From Phoronis australis (lineage: Eukaryota; Phoronida; Phoronidae), in assembly GCA_002633005.1 (NCBI GenBank), contig NMRA01000624.1, positions 49,109-113,108 on the forward strand: 64,000 nucleotides of DNA, in the 5' to 3' direction. Made by a program: the position numbers and the translations under genes. Below, piece by piece: positions 23,424 to 38,500 of the stretch. Each line of letters begins with the position of its first letter. The first letter of the stretch is position 1. The notes beneath the pieces were generated by a model. That model made no database searches. It was given only the letters and a program-made list of their open reading frames with translations, and was not told where the DNA came from.

Positions 23424-26400
23424 CTTGTTTTTTAGAAACACAGTGAAATCTTCGATCGAATTTATACTCTTTCCATGTATGCAATATTTAAACAAACTTG
23501 CAAAGGACCTTTGTTTTGATATACCGTTAGTGGTTTGGGTTCAACCTATTTCTTGAGTAAATTTGTTCTTTCATTCACATTATTCCAGATGCTGCTTTAA
23601 TGTAGCGTCTCTCACATATCTCTTCCCATTGCCTGGCAATAAGTGACTTCTCACTAGCTACAACGTGGGGCCAGTTTAAGCGCTTTGCTGTTTGCGTTGT
23701 TTCGATCATTTCCAAAAATTTGCTTTTTGCAAGACGTGCCGCGGTTTTGATTTTGATATTGATATCCCTCCATGAAAAAGAGTTGATTACAGAAGAAAAT
23801 TCTTCATCTTTCGTGTTTCTTTACGCGTAGCTATTCTAAGGAATAAGTCATTAAGTCCTGTTTCAGCCACAACCAATCTTATGACCACAACTGAAGGTAA
23901 GTCAATCTGTTTGCCAACTTGTCAAGTTGGGAGTTTGCGGGTTGTTGTTCCTTGTTACTGAGATAGAAACCTTTGAAAGTCCCAGTTACGTCGTGAAGTC
24001 CATTTCACTTGCAGTATGCAAAACCGAGATTCTCTACCATTATACATTTTACAATTTTTTGCAATCGAGGTTCACGTCATTTTTAGTTAAATTTCGAGGC
24101 TTTAGTATTAGGCAAATTCAATCCAAATTGTTTATATAATGATTTATTTATTTATTAATTTTATATATATATTTATTACCATCACTGCAAAGTTGGTAGT
24201 TGGGATGTCAAATATTGATTCTTCTGAAATATGGTATTTAGATAGATTTCTTGAAGTGGAACATAAAACTAAAACGCCAATTAGTTCTTCGCTACATTTC
24301 AACGAACTTTGTTTTTCAAATTCCTTAGATTTTGTCAATTTTTTGATTGAGTAAAAGTACTTGTACCGTAGTGCAAGCGCCCTTTCGCTAATTTAAATTT
24401 GGATAATCCGTTCATAGTATGAACATAGAGCGATTGCACAATCAATCAATGAATCGTTACAAACCGTATTGTGCTATTAAAACAGTGTCTCTCAAGTTAT
24501 ATTTGTTTGCCGGTGTCATATGAGTTAGCAAGAAGCTGTACTGATTAATGAATGTTTTTATTTAATTCAAAGAACCTTGTGAAGACAAGACTGATTGCTC
24601 TATCTACAGTAGAGCTTCGTGCGTTGGGGAATTCGAAAGGTGGGCCAGAGATAAGTGTGCCAAATTCTGCGGGTACTGTACTGCAAGAGGTAAGTTAATG
24701 CACATGTAGTTTAATGCGTGGTAATGTTCTTTACACAACACATATACATGTGTATGTGCTTGTTTTTTAGACAAAAAGTGAATATTTAGATCGCATTGAT
24801 ATTATTTGCATATTTGCAATATTTAAACAAACTTGCGAAGGATCTTTGTTTTGATATACCGTTAGTGTTTTGGGTTCAACCTATTTCTTGAGTAAATTTG
24901 TTCTTTCATTCACATTATTCCAGAAGCTGCTTCAATGTAGCATCTCTCACATATCTCTTCCCATTGCCTGGCAATTTGTGACTTCTCACTAGCTACAACG
25001 TGGGGCCAGTTTACGCGCTTTGGTGTGTGCGTTGTTTGGATTATTTCCAAAAATTTGCTTTTTGCAAGACGTGCCGCAGTTTTGATTTTGATATTGATAT
25101 CCCTCCATGAAAAAAAGTTGATTACAGAAGAAAATTCTTAATCTTTCGTGTTTCTTTGCATGTAGTTATTCTAATTAATAAGTCATAAATTCCTGTTTCA
25201 GCCACAACCAATTTTCTGACCACAACTGAAGGTATGTCAAACTGTTTGCCAACTTGTCAAGTTGAGAACTTGCGGCTTGTTGTTCCTTGTTACTGAGATA
25301 GAAACCTTTGAAAGTCCCAGTTACGTCGTGAAGTCCATTTCACTTGCAGTATGCAAAACCGAGATTCTCTTCCATTCTATACCTTACAATTTTCTTTCGA
25401 TCGATGTTTAATTCATATTTACTTAAAAGCTGAGGCTTAGTACTTAGGCAAAATCAATCCAAATTGTTTATATATTGATTTATTTATTTATTAATTTTAT
25501 ATACATTTATTTATTATCATCACTGCAAAGTTGGTAGTTGGGATGCCAAATATTGATTCTTCTGAAATATGGTATTTAGATAGATTTCTTGAAGTGGGAC
25601 ATAAAACTAAAACGCCAGTTACTGTAGTTCTTCGCTACATTTCCACAAACTTTGTTTTTCAAATTCCTTGGATTTTGTTACTGCTATTTTTTGATTGAGT
25701 AAAAGTACTTGCACCGTAGTGCAAGCGCCCTTTCGTTAATTTAAATTTGAATAATCCCTTTATAGTATGAACATAGAGCGATTGCACAATCAATCAATGA
25801 ATTGTTACAACCGTATTGTCCTATTAAAACAGTGTCTCTCAAGTTATATTTGTTTGCCGGTGTCATATGAGTTAGCAAGGATCTGTACTGATTAATAAAT
25901 GTTTTTATTTTATACAAAGAACCTTGTGAAGACAAGACTGATTGCTCTATCTACAGTAGAGCTTCGTGCGTTGGGGAATTCGAAAAGTGGGCCAGAGATA
26001 AGTGTGCCAAATTCTGCGGGTACTGTACTGCAGAAAGTAAGTTAATGCACATGTAGTTTAATCCGTGGTAATTTTCTTTACAAAACACATATACATGTGT
26101 ATGTGCTTGTTTTTTTTAGAAAAAAATGAATATTTAGATCGCATTTATATTATTTGCATATTTGCAATATTTAAACAAACTTGCGAAGGATCTTTGTTTT
26201 GATATACCGTTAGTGCTCTGGATTTCACATAATTCTTGAGTAAACTTGTTCTTTCATTCATATTATTCCAGATGCGTCTTTAATGTAGTATCTCTCCTAT
26301 ATCTCTTCCCATTGCCTGGCAATATGTGACTTCGCACTAGCGACAACGTGGGGCCAGTTTACGCTCTTTGGTGTTTCAGTTGTTTGGATCATTTTTCAAC

Positions 26401-29400
26401 ATTTGCTTTTTGCAAGACGTGCCGCGGTTTTTATTTTGATATTGATATCCCTCCATGGAAAAGAGTTGATTACAGAAGAAAATTCTTCATCTTTCGTGTT
26501 TCTTTACGCGTAGCTATTCTAAGGAATAAGTCATTAAGTCCTGTTTCAGCCACAACCAATCTTCTGACCACAACTGAAGGTAAGTCGAACTGTTTGCCAA
26601 ATTGTCAAGTTGAGAGTTTGCGCGTTGTTGTCCCTTGTTACTGAGATAGAAACCTTTGAAAGTCCCAGTTATGTCGTGAAGTCCATTTCACTTGCAGTAT
26701 GCAGAACCGAGATTCTCTACCACTATACATTATACAATTTTTTGCAATCGAGGTTCAATTCATTTTTAGTTAAATTTTGAGGCTTTAGTAAATTCAATCC
26801 AAATTGTTGATATATTGATTTATTTATTTATTAATTTGATATATATATTTATTATCATCACTACAAAGTTGGTAGTTGGGATGCCAAATATTGATTCTTC
26901 TGAAATATGTTATTTAGATAGATTTGTTGAAGTGGAACATACAACCAAAACGCCAGTTAGTTTTTCGCTAAATTTCAACGAACTTTGTTTCTCAAGATTC
27001 CTTAGACTTTGCTAATATTGCTATTTTACTGATGGACTAAAATTACTTCTACCGTAGTGCAAGCTCTCTTTCGCTAATATAAGAAATTGGGATAATCCAT
27101 TTGTAGAATGAAAACAGAGCGATTGCACATTAAATTAATGAATTTTGCAACCGCATGGTCTTATTATAACAGCGTATTTCACGTTTTATTTGCTTTTCCC
27201 GTGGCATATGAGTTAGTAAGAAGCTGTACTGCTTAATAAATGTTTTTATTTAATCCAAAGAACCCTGTGAAGACAAGATTGATTGCTCTAGGTACAGTAG
27301 AGCTTCGTGCGTTGGGGAATTCGAAAGGTGGGCCAGAGATAAGTGTGCCAAATTTTGCGGATACTGTACTGCAAGAGGTAAGTTAATGCACACGTAGTTT
27401 AATCCGTGGCAGTTTTCTTTATATAACACATATACATGCATATGTGCTTGTTTTTTAGAAAAGCAGTGGAGATTTATGGAAATTTATACTTTTTGCAGAT
27501 CTCCAATACTTAAACAATCTATCAAAGACTTTTTTAAGATATACCTCTAGGGATTCGTGTTTAACGTAATTCCTAACTAACGCACACATGTATTCATTTG
27601 ATTTACAATATTCTAGAAGTTGCCGTTAAAGTAACATCTATCTCATCAATCGCCAATACCTGGTAATATTATATGCGTTTTCACACCAGCAGAAAGGTGG
27701 GCCAGTTTACGTGCTTTGCTGTTTGCGTTATTTGGATCTTGCCGATTTTGAAGTCGATATCCTTCGCTGTGAAAGAGGTTATTTCAATAGAAAGTTGTTA
27801 AACACCAAGATCTTTTCCGTGTTTCTTATCCACATGACTATTCTAATGTACAAGTTACATGTATAAAGTCGTGTTTCAGCTACAATCAATCTAGGGACCA
27901 CAACTGAAGGTAAGTAATTAAAAACTATTTGCCAACTTGCCAAGTTGAGTGGATACGGCTCGTAAATTCTTGTTACTGCTACAGAAACTTCTAAAAGAAA
28001 ATCTTTTACTAGCACAATTTTCTCTTATACAATCAGGTATAGTACAGCATAGTTTTAAACGTGTTCTTACTAAAATGTCCCAAATAAACCCACCCGTGCC
28101 ATATGAGTTAGAAAGGAGTGGCGCTGGTTAATGAATGTTTCTATTTGTTTCAAAGAACCTTGTGAAGACAAGACTGATTGCTCTAGCTACAGCCAAGCTT
28201 CGTGCTTGGGGAAATACGAAACCTGGGCCAGAAATAAGTGTGCCAAATTCTGCGGGTACTGTACTGCAAGAGGTAAGTTAATGCACATGCAATCTAATCC
28301 GTGGGAATTTTTATTCACATTATACAGGTACTTGTTTCTCGGTAATTGAGTGAAGAGATTAATTGTATTTAAACACGTTGCAGATTCACAATATGTAAAC
28401 AATCTCTCATAAGACTTTTTAGGTATACCATTAGTGCTTCGTTTTTAACATAATTTCTGACTAACAAACACATGTAGACCTTTCATTTCCAATATTCCAG
28501 ATGTTTCGTTACTTACCATCTTTTATCATTTTATCACTATTACCTGAAACACTGCAGATTCGATTGTGAAATCGGTATCCCACGGTGAAAAGAGTTAATT
28601 ACAATACAAAATTGTTAATCTCCACGACTTTTTGTGTTTCTTGGGCACGTACCTACTCTAATGAATAAGTCATAGAGTCGTGTTTCAGCCGCAACCAATC
28701 TTGTGACCACTACTGAAGGTAAGTCAAACTCTTTGCCAGCTTGCCAGGTTGAGTTGGTTCAGGTAATTTCGTATTACTGAGATAGAATCTTCTCAAAAAT
28801 ATCTTTCACTGTCACAAGTTCCTCTCATGCAATCATGTAAAGTACAAGTCGTTACTTAAATGGTCCTAAATTAACCTTCTCGTGCTGTATGAGTTAGCAA
28901 CAAGCCGTGTTGCTTATTAAACTTTTCTACATGTATATGTTTCAAAAACATTGTGCAGGCAAGATTCATTGCTCTAGCTACAGTAGAGCGTCATGCTTTG
29001 GGGAATACGAAAGCTGGGCCAGAGACAATTTCTACAGATACCGTAATGCAAGCTTTAGTTTAATGCACACGTAATTAAACCTGTGGCATTTTTACAAACA
29101 CAAGTACTTGTTTTGACTATGTGTATACTCTTTACATATTCGCAATACTTGCAATATTGAAATAATCTCTCAAAAGATTTTTAGCTATACCGTTCATGTT
29201 TGATATAATTCCTGAGTGACTCACACCTGCAGATCTTTCATTCACAATATTGCAGAAGTTGTTTAACAGACCTCTTCCATTGATAGTCATTGAATGATAA
29301 TATTCCAATTCTTACTAACTGTAACGTGGGGCCAATTTACGCGTTTCATTGTTTTTGTTGTTAAGATCATTTCGACAGATTTGTTTTTCGCAAGTCCTGT

Positions 29401-32400
29401 TTCGGATTCGATCATCCTATCAATGTTCTATTATGTAAAAGAGGTTACTATATTAGAATTTCTTAAAATCCCAAGAACCTTTTCGTTAGTGTTCCTTATT
29501 CACCTACAGATGTAGGTATCAAAGAATAAGTTATACATGTATAGAATCGTATTTCAGCCACAGCAAATCATGTGGACTCAAATTGCCAAGTTGAGTGGGT
29601 GAGGGTTGTCATTTCATGTTATTGAGAAAGGAACTCCTGAGAGAATGTATTTCACTGGCATAATCTTCTCCCATACTATCATATAGAGTAAAAGTTGGGG
29701 CGTGTTAACACCAACGGGTGCATAAATTAACTTATAGCAATTTTTTCACGCGCAATTCTCTTTTAAAAATCACATTGCGTCGTGAAATGCCAAACTTACA
29801 TGTAACTAAAGCATTATACTGAGACTGAACTTACACTATCATTATACAAGTCACCGTTTTCGTGCAATCGACGTACAAAGTGGTTCTCGTTTAAAAAGAA
29901 GCGTATTGTTTTGGGACGAAATCAGTATCAAGTTGTCAAGGTGGCAGCCTTTTTATTTTTTCTGAATCATGCTTTGTAGATACGTTTAGGTATCGTGGAG
30001 TGCTACCTTATAAAAGTTTATCACTACAGCTTTTCTTAGTCAGGTTATTCAAGAATTTATGATGTACGTTCTTTTAAATAGTTCAAACCATACATTTTTT
30101 GTATTTTTTGAGGTTTCATTTATCTAATTGTGAAATGAATACCGTAATATCTAAATAATTCCAAGAGGATGATTTAACTTCATTTTTACTTATGTCTGAG
30201 ATTTTTACACTTCTACATCTATTTAAAATTATGGCTAAGTCAGTTTTCTCGAAACGGTCCCCTGAACTACATGTTTCAGCTCTTTAGTATGATGTTTGAA
30301 TTTATAAATGTTCTTAAATAGTGCACAGTACATTTCTTTTTATTTTAAAAAATATAAAATTATCAGTTCCGTAAAGTCCCACTGGGAGCGCTGTTTCTCG
30401 CGACGTCAGCAGGCTGCACAGTACAGACATAGCTCCTTGGCCGTGCAAGTTTATTTAGTTCCACTCAACTGATCAACCTTTGCATAATCGCCACCTTTTT
30501 GTATTTCTTACCTGTTCCGTTTGCCCTTTCCTGGGCCTATCTAGCCATCTAGGTACATGAAGACTGTCGTCAAAAGACAGCTAGGTACCACTGTTTGTTG
30601 AGCTCTGTTAGACCCCAAAATGTGGCACAGCCGCGTAGTTCTGCTGGTCACCTAGCTGGTTGTGAAATTTATATCAAGATGTAGAGCTCAGGGGCGGATA
30701 CAACGTTTGTTATATTTTATGTTGCTAGTCCTCTCTTAAAATGTAAGCAGTTACTAGATTTTATGTAATTGTTACAATTTACATCGAATGCCCATGCGAG
30801 AAATGTACTATTGTTGCATGATGTCAAAACTGTCTGAAATAATAGTTAACACAACAGATCAAACAGTGACGCCTATACTCAAAGATGGGAGGCCTAGCTG
30901 GGGAAACACAAATAAATAAAGACAATGGTTGGATATTCTAGTATTAATGGACGTAAAGCCGCGTGTCTCATTATAGGCACCATTTCTGTGTATCAGTTCG
31001 CTGCCAACAACACGCGTGGTTGTAGGCAGATAAGGAAATTTGGAATATTAACTTTTTCGCTACATCGCATGAATACACAAAACGTACCGAGAGTGGCGTT
31101 GATTAAATAATACTCCACGTGACATTATTCCGCGTATCGACCGAGACTAAAGGTCGAAGTCTATACGCGAAATCATGTCGAATGGGGTATTACTTCATCT
31201 ACGCCAATCGAGGTAGATTTTGTATTTATCCCATACGCATCAAATTCCTAAGGTTCTTTCATTTTTTCGCCAGATTTTTCAAATACTTCACTCAGACTGG
31301 TCACGTGGCAGATCACAGTCTACATCTATGTACTTGCACGTTAGGTTGCAAGTTTTCTCTAGTAAAAGAAACATTTTTAAAAGTAACGAACGGATTAATT
31401 ACTTGAAAAGAGATAACAAAGAAGAAAGCAACGTTAACTGTGCATTGACCTTGTAACATTTCCTGAAAATAGTTAAATAACAACTATATATCATGTTGTA
31501 GTTATCGAGGAATCGGCGCCTGTAGTCGATGTAATATTAGCATTTGAAAACTGAGACAGAACTGTCATATACCCGATAATTGACAGTCCTGTTCTGGATC
31601 TTACGACTGAGACCTGATTGCATGTTAAGTGTTACTCACACTGTTCAATTGCATTACCTTAAACTATTTCCTGAAATTCGATGATCGAACCACCTATCAT
31701 CTTCGAGTCGACATTGACCTACTGATGTCGGTGGTCGACGTTGAAGTAATGCGGGAGGTGAATACGGAAAACATTATCATGTGGCCGTATTTCCCTCGAC
31801 TGATTGAACGCGTATGGGATAAAAAGCGCATATTAACCATCGCTGACTTCGACGTTAGCCGTTTTTGTTCCTCACCACCCAATTTCAGTGATAACTAGTT
31901 CAAATTATTGAATAAGGGTGCCCGATCCACATAAAATTGTTGCGTAGTTTGTATGTCCGTTACCAGCTACTCTAATGTCCCAGGGACCTCAGCCTTAACT
32001 GTCTAGTCGCTATATATACCTTCACAATTCAAATTAAGGCAATTTTTGAGCTTACATCGTGGAACAAGCCCCAGTTTCTTGAAAAGGAATGTTTTCAACA
32101 AGAGACAAAATGATAACACGTTGGGTATCCTCACGCTTAGATTAAGTCGCAAGTAAAACATTGCAGTCTGAATTCAGTTCTTCTTGGCAAACTACAGAAG
32201 TATATAACTATATTTTATAGATTAGAAATGATCAATATTTGAAATGTGCACGTCTATACAACATTTTTAATCTCAACTCCCTCGTTTCCAAAAAGTAATC
32301 CTACTCTGCATCCACAGCTGTCATGACGTTTCTCATAGTATCGTTAAGGCTGTACATACATGTAGGAACCTCTTTAAGCACTCACTGTCCAATATGGGAA

Positions 32401-32532
32401 ACCTGGTGCAAATGTTGTACCATAAACGAGATGATTTTAAAATATTTAAGGACCATGATACCATGATGCATTAGCACTTTGCCCACATATGCATTACCTA
32501 TATTACATTGTCTCCTTGTTGAATAATTTTTA

Positions 32533-32564
<32 letters not shown>

Positions 32565-35500
32565 TAAAAATTACGAGTAATAGTAGAGGAAATAGTAATA
32601 GTAGTAATAGCATTAGTAGTAGTAATGGTAGTATAGAGTAGCAGTAATAGTATTGTAATAGTAATAAAAATGATAAAGGGCATACCTATAGAAGAGCTAT
32701 ACGAAAAGTGCCGCCCAAAAGGGTGTTTTTTAACAACAACAACAAATCTCCAGAATGGTGCCATTTTCAACAAACTACTATTTAAAAGGGTGTCTTTTTG
32801 AATTTCTGGAACTGAACTGTGCGAAAATGGGAATTTTTATACACAATTAATCTATAAACGGGTCACATTACCTTCACGGACAGTGTAGCCTCATCTACAT
32901 CAGACGGGTGTTAGACAATAGGAATTAACATTGGAAACAAAATAAAAAAGATGCGATTTCTGACATACTAGTGCATGCTTTTGTATTTCGGTGACCTTTT
33001 AAGTTACGATGACTTCTTAATGAAGTTGAGGTAATCTCCTTCTAGGTTGACACTAAGGTGGCTTTGGATTGGTGTGTGTCGTGAACAAGACTTTAAGTTA
33101 AGGTGACCTTACGATTAACTGATTTTAGTTAGTCACCCCAGTGCCCGAGATGTAGTCAGCGGAACCGAACTCTAACTCAACCAATAGTTACTATAGGCCT
33201 GTCTCCTACTAAAATTTTAATTTTTAATATTCGGGGATCGGTTGTGTATCTATTTGGCCGTTTGTTCGAATTGATATATTTTGTCTGAATTATCAATAGA
33301 TTGATCGTGTAACAATCAATTGATGACGTTTCCCAGGATTGCGACTGTGTGTGGACCGACGAACGAACTGCCATACTTACAATGACAGTATGTGCACCGA
33401 GTATGAAAGTTGGGCGATGATTAACTGTGAAGCTTATTGCGGCTTTTGCATAGGGCCGTCGTCAACGACAGGTAATTTTGTTTCATTCTTTCCTTTACGT
33501 GTATGTCTCGTATTCACTGCACTTTCACTTTGCAGTAGTTTTAATTGGTACAATCTTAAAAGTACTTATTTGATATAACTATCTTAACTTATATTTATAA
33601 AACAAAAATGGTGTTTTAAAAGAAATGTTCAGTTTGGCATTGAAATTGTTTTTTTGTGAATAGTAAAAACATTTTCACATTGGAATGAAAATGAAAATCC
33701 AAGGCGGACCATCGCTGTCATACCATCCCAACACTACAACTGACCCGCTTATAAGGAATTAGGACCACTGAAAGTGTTTGCACATTTTAGAAGCTACAAC
33801 AGTAACTATTTTGAAGATGGCAATGGAGAGATGGAAGAACTAAGAACTGTTAAGGGAAAGGGAGGGCTGGGATGAAAAAAAATGTTGTATTCTTGACAAA
33901 TGCACTATTATCGTGCGACAATTGGCAAGTGAGGCTGAGGGAAAAGCACAAAATTGCGTCCGTGTCGAACCAGAGAGATTTCGTGTTTTTTGACTGAGTA
34001 CAGGAAATAAGTTAAGATAATATTAAGGAAGCCTCCATAAATCATAACAAAATCCAGAAACGTGGTTTGTCACGTCCTTTTCGGGGGGGAGGGGGTAGGG
34101 TCCATCGTGCATTTCACTTGCCCAATTCCCCGACAAAATGATAATTTACCAGTACATGGCCCTTTTTATCAGCCTACACTTGAGGCCGAGATTCGACCTC
34201 TTAAGATGCTGCATCATCGTTGGAACCAGGCAAATTTTACACCAAAAGTTGATATGTTCGCGACAAGTTCACATTTTGTCGTATTATCAAACACGATACC
34301 AATTTCTAGTCCATACAAACTCATACTTCTAACTTCAACAGAATGAAATGGTCCAGCCAGCCGAACACGTGACATAGCTGTCTAAAAGCTATCGTTCCCG
34401 AGACATTGTAGGATTGTGGGGGTAATTTTGGCTGGTAGATGTTTCAGCTTTTAATTTCACATGATAATAACTAAATATAATAAAATGAAAGTAATTTGAA
34501 CTTGAAACCAAAAACCAAAGAAAATTCTTAATTGGATTAAATTTGAATTACCAACGATAAAAATATAAATTGAACTCAAAATGTAAAAAATAAAAATAGT
34601 AAGTAAAAATCTCCATGGCGGCGATTGTTCGTCAGGCATATTGCGGTTAGCGCGTGCGTTTGGCAATACGGTTATTCTCGCGTAGGTGACCGAAGCTTGG
34701 CCTGGGGGGATTTTTTTCGAAGCTGTAAAAACAGACCGTGGGGAAAATTTTCAGTGGTTTTGTCTGATTATGTTAGGATTTGTCTTGGGTTAACCATTAT
34801 GCTCCCTATATGCGAGTCGTGTTCCCAGTATCAGCCACGAGCTTTGGTACGATTCAAGCATGATTTTTCGCCGATTGGTCGTTCAAAAGTTACGTACATG
34901 TATGGTGAAGTCAGTAATCAATAGACACGATGAAAAAAAATATATCCTTCAATGCATGCGTGTCTGTGGGCTTAGGCTATTTTAAAGCTGTTTTGATTCC
35001 ATAAAACTCTGTTCGAAACGACGAAGCTCCGATTTGGAAATAAATGTTTCTCAAGGTTATCTTGATTTTGATAGCTAAATTACACGTTTATTGATGAAAA
35101 ACATCAACATACGGTGTCATAGCATACCCCAGTCGTTAATTAAGTAGGCCTTTTACAATGCAGTATCCCCACCACGAACCCCTTTTAGCGCCAAAACAAC
35201 TTGAGATGGCATTTGCACTAAGCGAAGTCTATGACATCATCGTTACAACGAATTTGGCTTAATGGGATCAGCAAGGACTGGACTTTTAATTTAGTGCAAA
35301 GTACATGAAAAATCAAGCAAACACATTATTTGTTCATTTTAGGCCAATTATTATTAATATCGATCAAAATCATTACATTTTGATTTTTTTGATTATTTAG
35401 CACCCGTACTAATACGGGCGCGTAAAGCCTTTATCTCTTAAGTTACTTTGTACACACTACGCATTCACGACTGATCTGATAAAATTTGACGTCTTTCCTG

Positions 35501-38500
35501 ACACATTAGTTCAATTTTGAGTCAGTGGACCCACTGTTTTCCATTGTGTCAAGTTTTCTCATGATGTCCACAACTATCACCGTAGTCGGCGTCGTCGTTT
35601 CCGTCAAAACTCATTATCATTCGCCACGTGTCGGCATTTTTATCACTTACATTACATGCCAGTCGGTGCATGTAATTATTAATTAGACATTATGCATTCG
35701 CGGTAGCATTAGACTAGTTATAAGGCATGTCTACCATTATAGACGTTATAAACACAATCAACTAAGGATTATATAAAAAATATTCATCACGTATTAACCG
35801 TTTTCTTGTTTTGGTCATGTATACCAATTAACCTGCGTAAAGTTACTGTGAATTAAATGCAGATACACCTGTAGCGTGATTGGTCGCTCTGAGCAACAGT
35901 ATTTTTTGGACCCTTTATTCCATTTTCATCACTGCGTCCATTTTCAATATGCCCGTTACAATGAAAATACAATAATGATGCTTATAAGAAGATGATGGCG
36001 AACAAGACTGAGAATTACAAGGAACTCGAAAACAATAATATCCGCAATCTCATATATGTACTGTATACTATAAAATGAATTCAACAATACGTTTATTTGT
36101 AAGTAATCTCACAATGCTAGTGGTATTTTCAACAGTTCAAAGAAGGTGGTACTAAGGCGACCACGAGGCCACACTTAGTCTCATTTCCAGAATTAATTTT
36201 CCGCGTAACATGACATAATGTTAACACTTTCCAAAAGAAAAATCATGACAGCATCCAATGCCTCGCATTGTACATGTATATTCAGAAGGCTATAGCCTTA
36301 AGAGAAGACCTGCACTCCGTGTAAATATTCTGAATATACGTTTGAATTTCTGTATTTATGTATGAGTAGGCAAAGTCTACGATGTACAATAAACATTATT
36401 ATTATTATAATTAACACTTTCGGGCTTTTACAGAACAGCTGTAATTATTTCCGGGTAAATGTTCTCGTTTCAGTTGCCACAACAGCTACGGAAAGTACAT
36501 GTAAGTACATGGGTGTACTCCTACTTTTATCAACGTCGTAATATGGCTCAATTCTTTTAATGCGTGGAAGTAATTTGGTTCTTGTTAAATTACTTTTTAA
36601 CGAATACGTAGCCGTGCCATTCATGTTCTTAATTGCTCCACAGCTTGCACGCAACCTGTCACAACTCTCACCTGATTGGTATAAAACATGTAGGCTGAAC
36701 GTAGCACGAGAGCTGGTGACATTTATTGCGGAAACCAAGCGCACAATGGCGCTGTGGCAGTTATTTTTATTTCTCGGAGCAGCAGTTCCCCTGGCGTTTG
36801 AAAACAATAATTTTGGAAACTTCTTCGAGCACTATCTGGGATACGCTCTTCGATTTTCGCCGTTACTTACAGTTCTCGACATATTTGAGATGCTACGGTG
36901 GATACTCATTTATGGATTATTCTTGGGTTCACTGTTGTTGGTTTGCTAGCAATTAATAGAGATATGTGTACTACCAAATGCCAAATTCAGAGCTCAAACG
37001 AAGACAATCAACTAATGATTTGATAAAATAACTACCCATGGTCACATGTTATCGTTTAACCTGCGAGATCCACGCTTACGCCCGCCCCATGGTTATCGCC
37101 TATGGGAATCTATGGGAGTGTTTTTTTTCTTTTTTTTACGTCTGTTGAATGTAACAATACAGGTCGCACAGATATCGTGCCTTGTGCGCACATCAGCCTG
37201 TTAGCGATGCTTACCCATGGGCGGCGCAGCATAGGGGCTAGGAGGGCTAAAGCCCCCACTTTTCTCAGTGCTGCGACGGACATGTTCTATAGATGGTGCA
37301 CCACAGGGGGGTGAGGGGGCTTTAGCAACCCCAACTTTTTCAGTGCCGCCCATGTTACCGTGCTGTTTATTATAAGAAAGAAAAATGTGAACGACGTATG
37401 CGCTGGTCTATAGATATAGGACGAGTCTGCGACCAGTAGCTTCCCGTGGGTTTCAAGTATGTGTTTACTCATCTTGGTCTTGAATACCAATGAAACAACG
37501 GTGTGGGGACCAGTATTACGTATTTGGACTGGTCATGAGGAGTATGGCGTCGTCATGAGCAAAAGGCGTAATTTATGAGATTGTTTACGTCACTTCACAT
37601 GACTTTTTGGCATGCACTAAGTGAAATGGTAGTGGTTGAACGTGACCTTAATTAGGGTCCTTATAGTGACTGTTCTCAAGAGATTTTGCTGATTGTTTAC
37701 ACAACGATATATTCCGAGTTTCATCATTTTCACATTAATTTGTTCTTGTTTGGCTGAGTACCATCATGTAACCATAGACAACGCGCATGAGAAGTAGACT
37801 TGATACCTCATCTCAGAATATTTGTACGGACTCGTCATAGTCGAGTTTGCGTGAGTGTCCGAACTCGTCATGAGCAACTGTACGATTTCGCTTTGAGCCT
37901 TTGATTTTTTCAAGTCTGCATCGATACCTACATGTACAGAATTAATCTTCACATGACCACATTTACTTTCAAAGTAATAAACAATGTCAACAATGACTCT
38001 TTAAAAATATTTGATCTATACACTAGGCAAGGCCATCGTAGTGGTTTGAGATCCTCCACCCTATATGAAATTCCTCCGTCGTTCAGTCAGGCATTCAGAA
38101 GGTCTACAGTTATGATGTGCATCCACAACTCTGTTAAAGAAAGCAACTCTTATTGCGAGTATAAAAATAAGTTTTGGAACTGTTTTTCATAATTTTGACA
38201 ACTCAACACCCTAGACTCAATTATCCCTTCCCCGCGATAACGAAAAAAGCATTGTACAGATATAGATGCGGTCTTTTCTTCAACTGCGACAATAGGAATT
38301 AACATTTGAAACAAAATAAAAAGGTGCGATTTATGACTAACACTAGTGCATGTTTTTATATTTCGGTGACCTTTTAAGTTACGATGACTTCTTAATGAAG
38401 TTGAGGTAATCTCCTTCTAGGTTGACACTTCGGATTTATGTGTATCGTGAGCAAGAATTTAAATTAAGGTGACCTTACGATTAACTGATTTGAGTTAGTC

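Noticed and set aside
21851-28272. ShKT exons as potassium-channel toxins
   Set aside because: At the place of the Lys-Tyr pair needed for channel block in the sea anemone toxin these domains carry Glu-Arg or Glu-Thr, and they are repeats in a large CAP protein. A toxin role is not supported by the sequence.
20477-29590. Regularly spaced repeats considered as a CRISPR array or satellite
   Set aside because: Units are about 1.35 kb, contain splice-bounded coding exons and are not short identical repeats with unique spacers.
32498-32773. 91-codon minus-strand frame with a Tyr run
   Set aside because: Translation of the trinucleotide microsatellite at 32535-32680.
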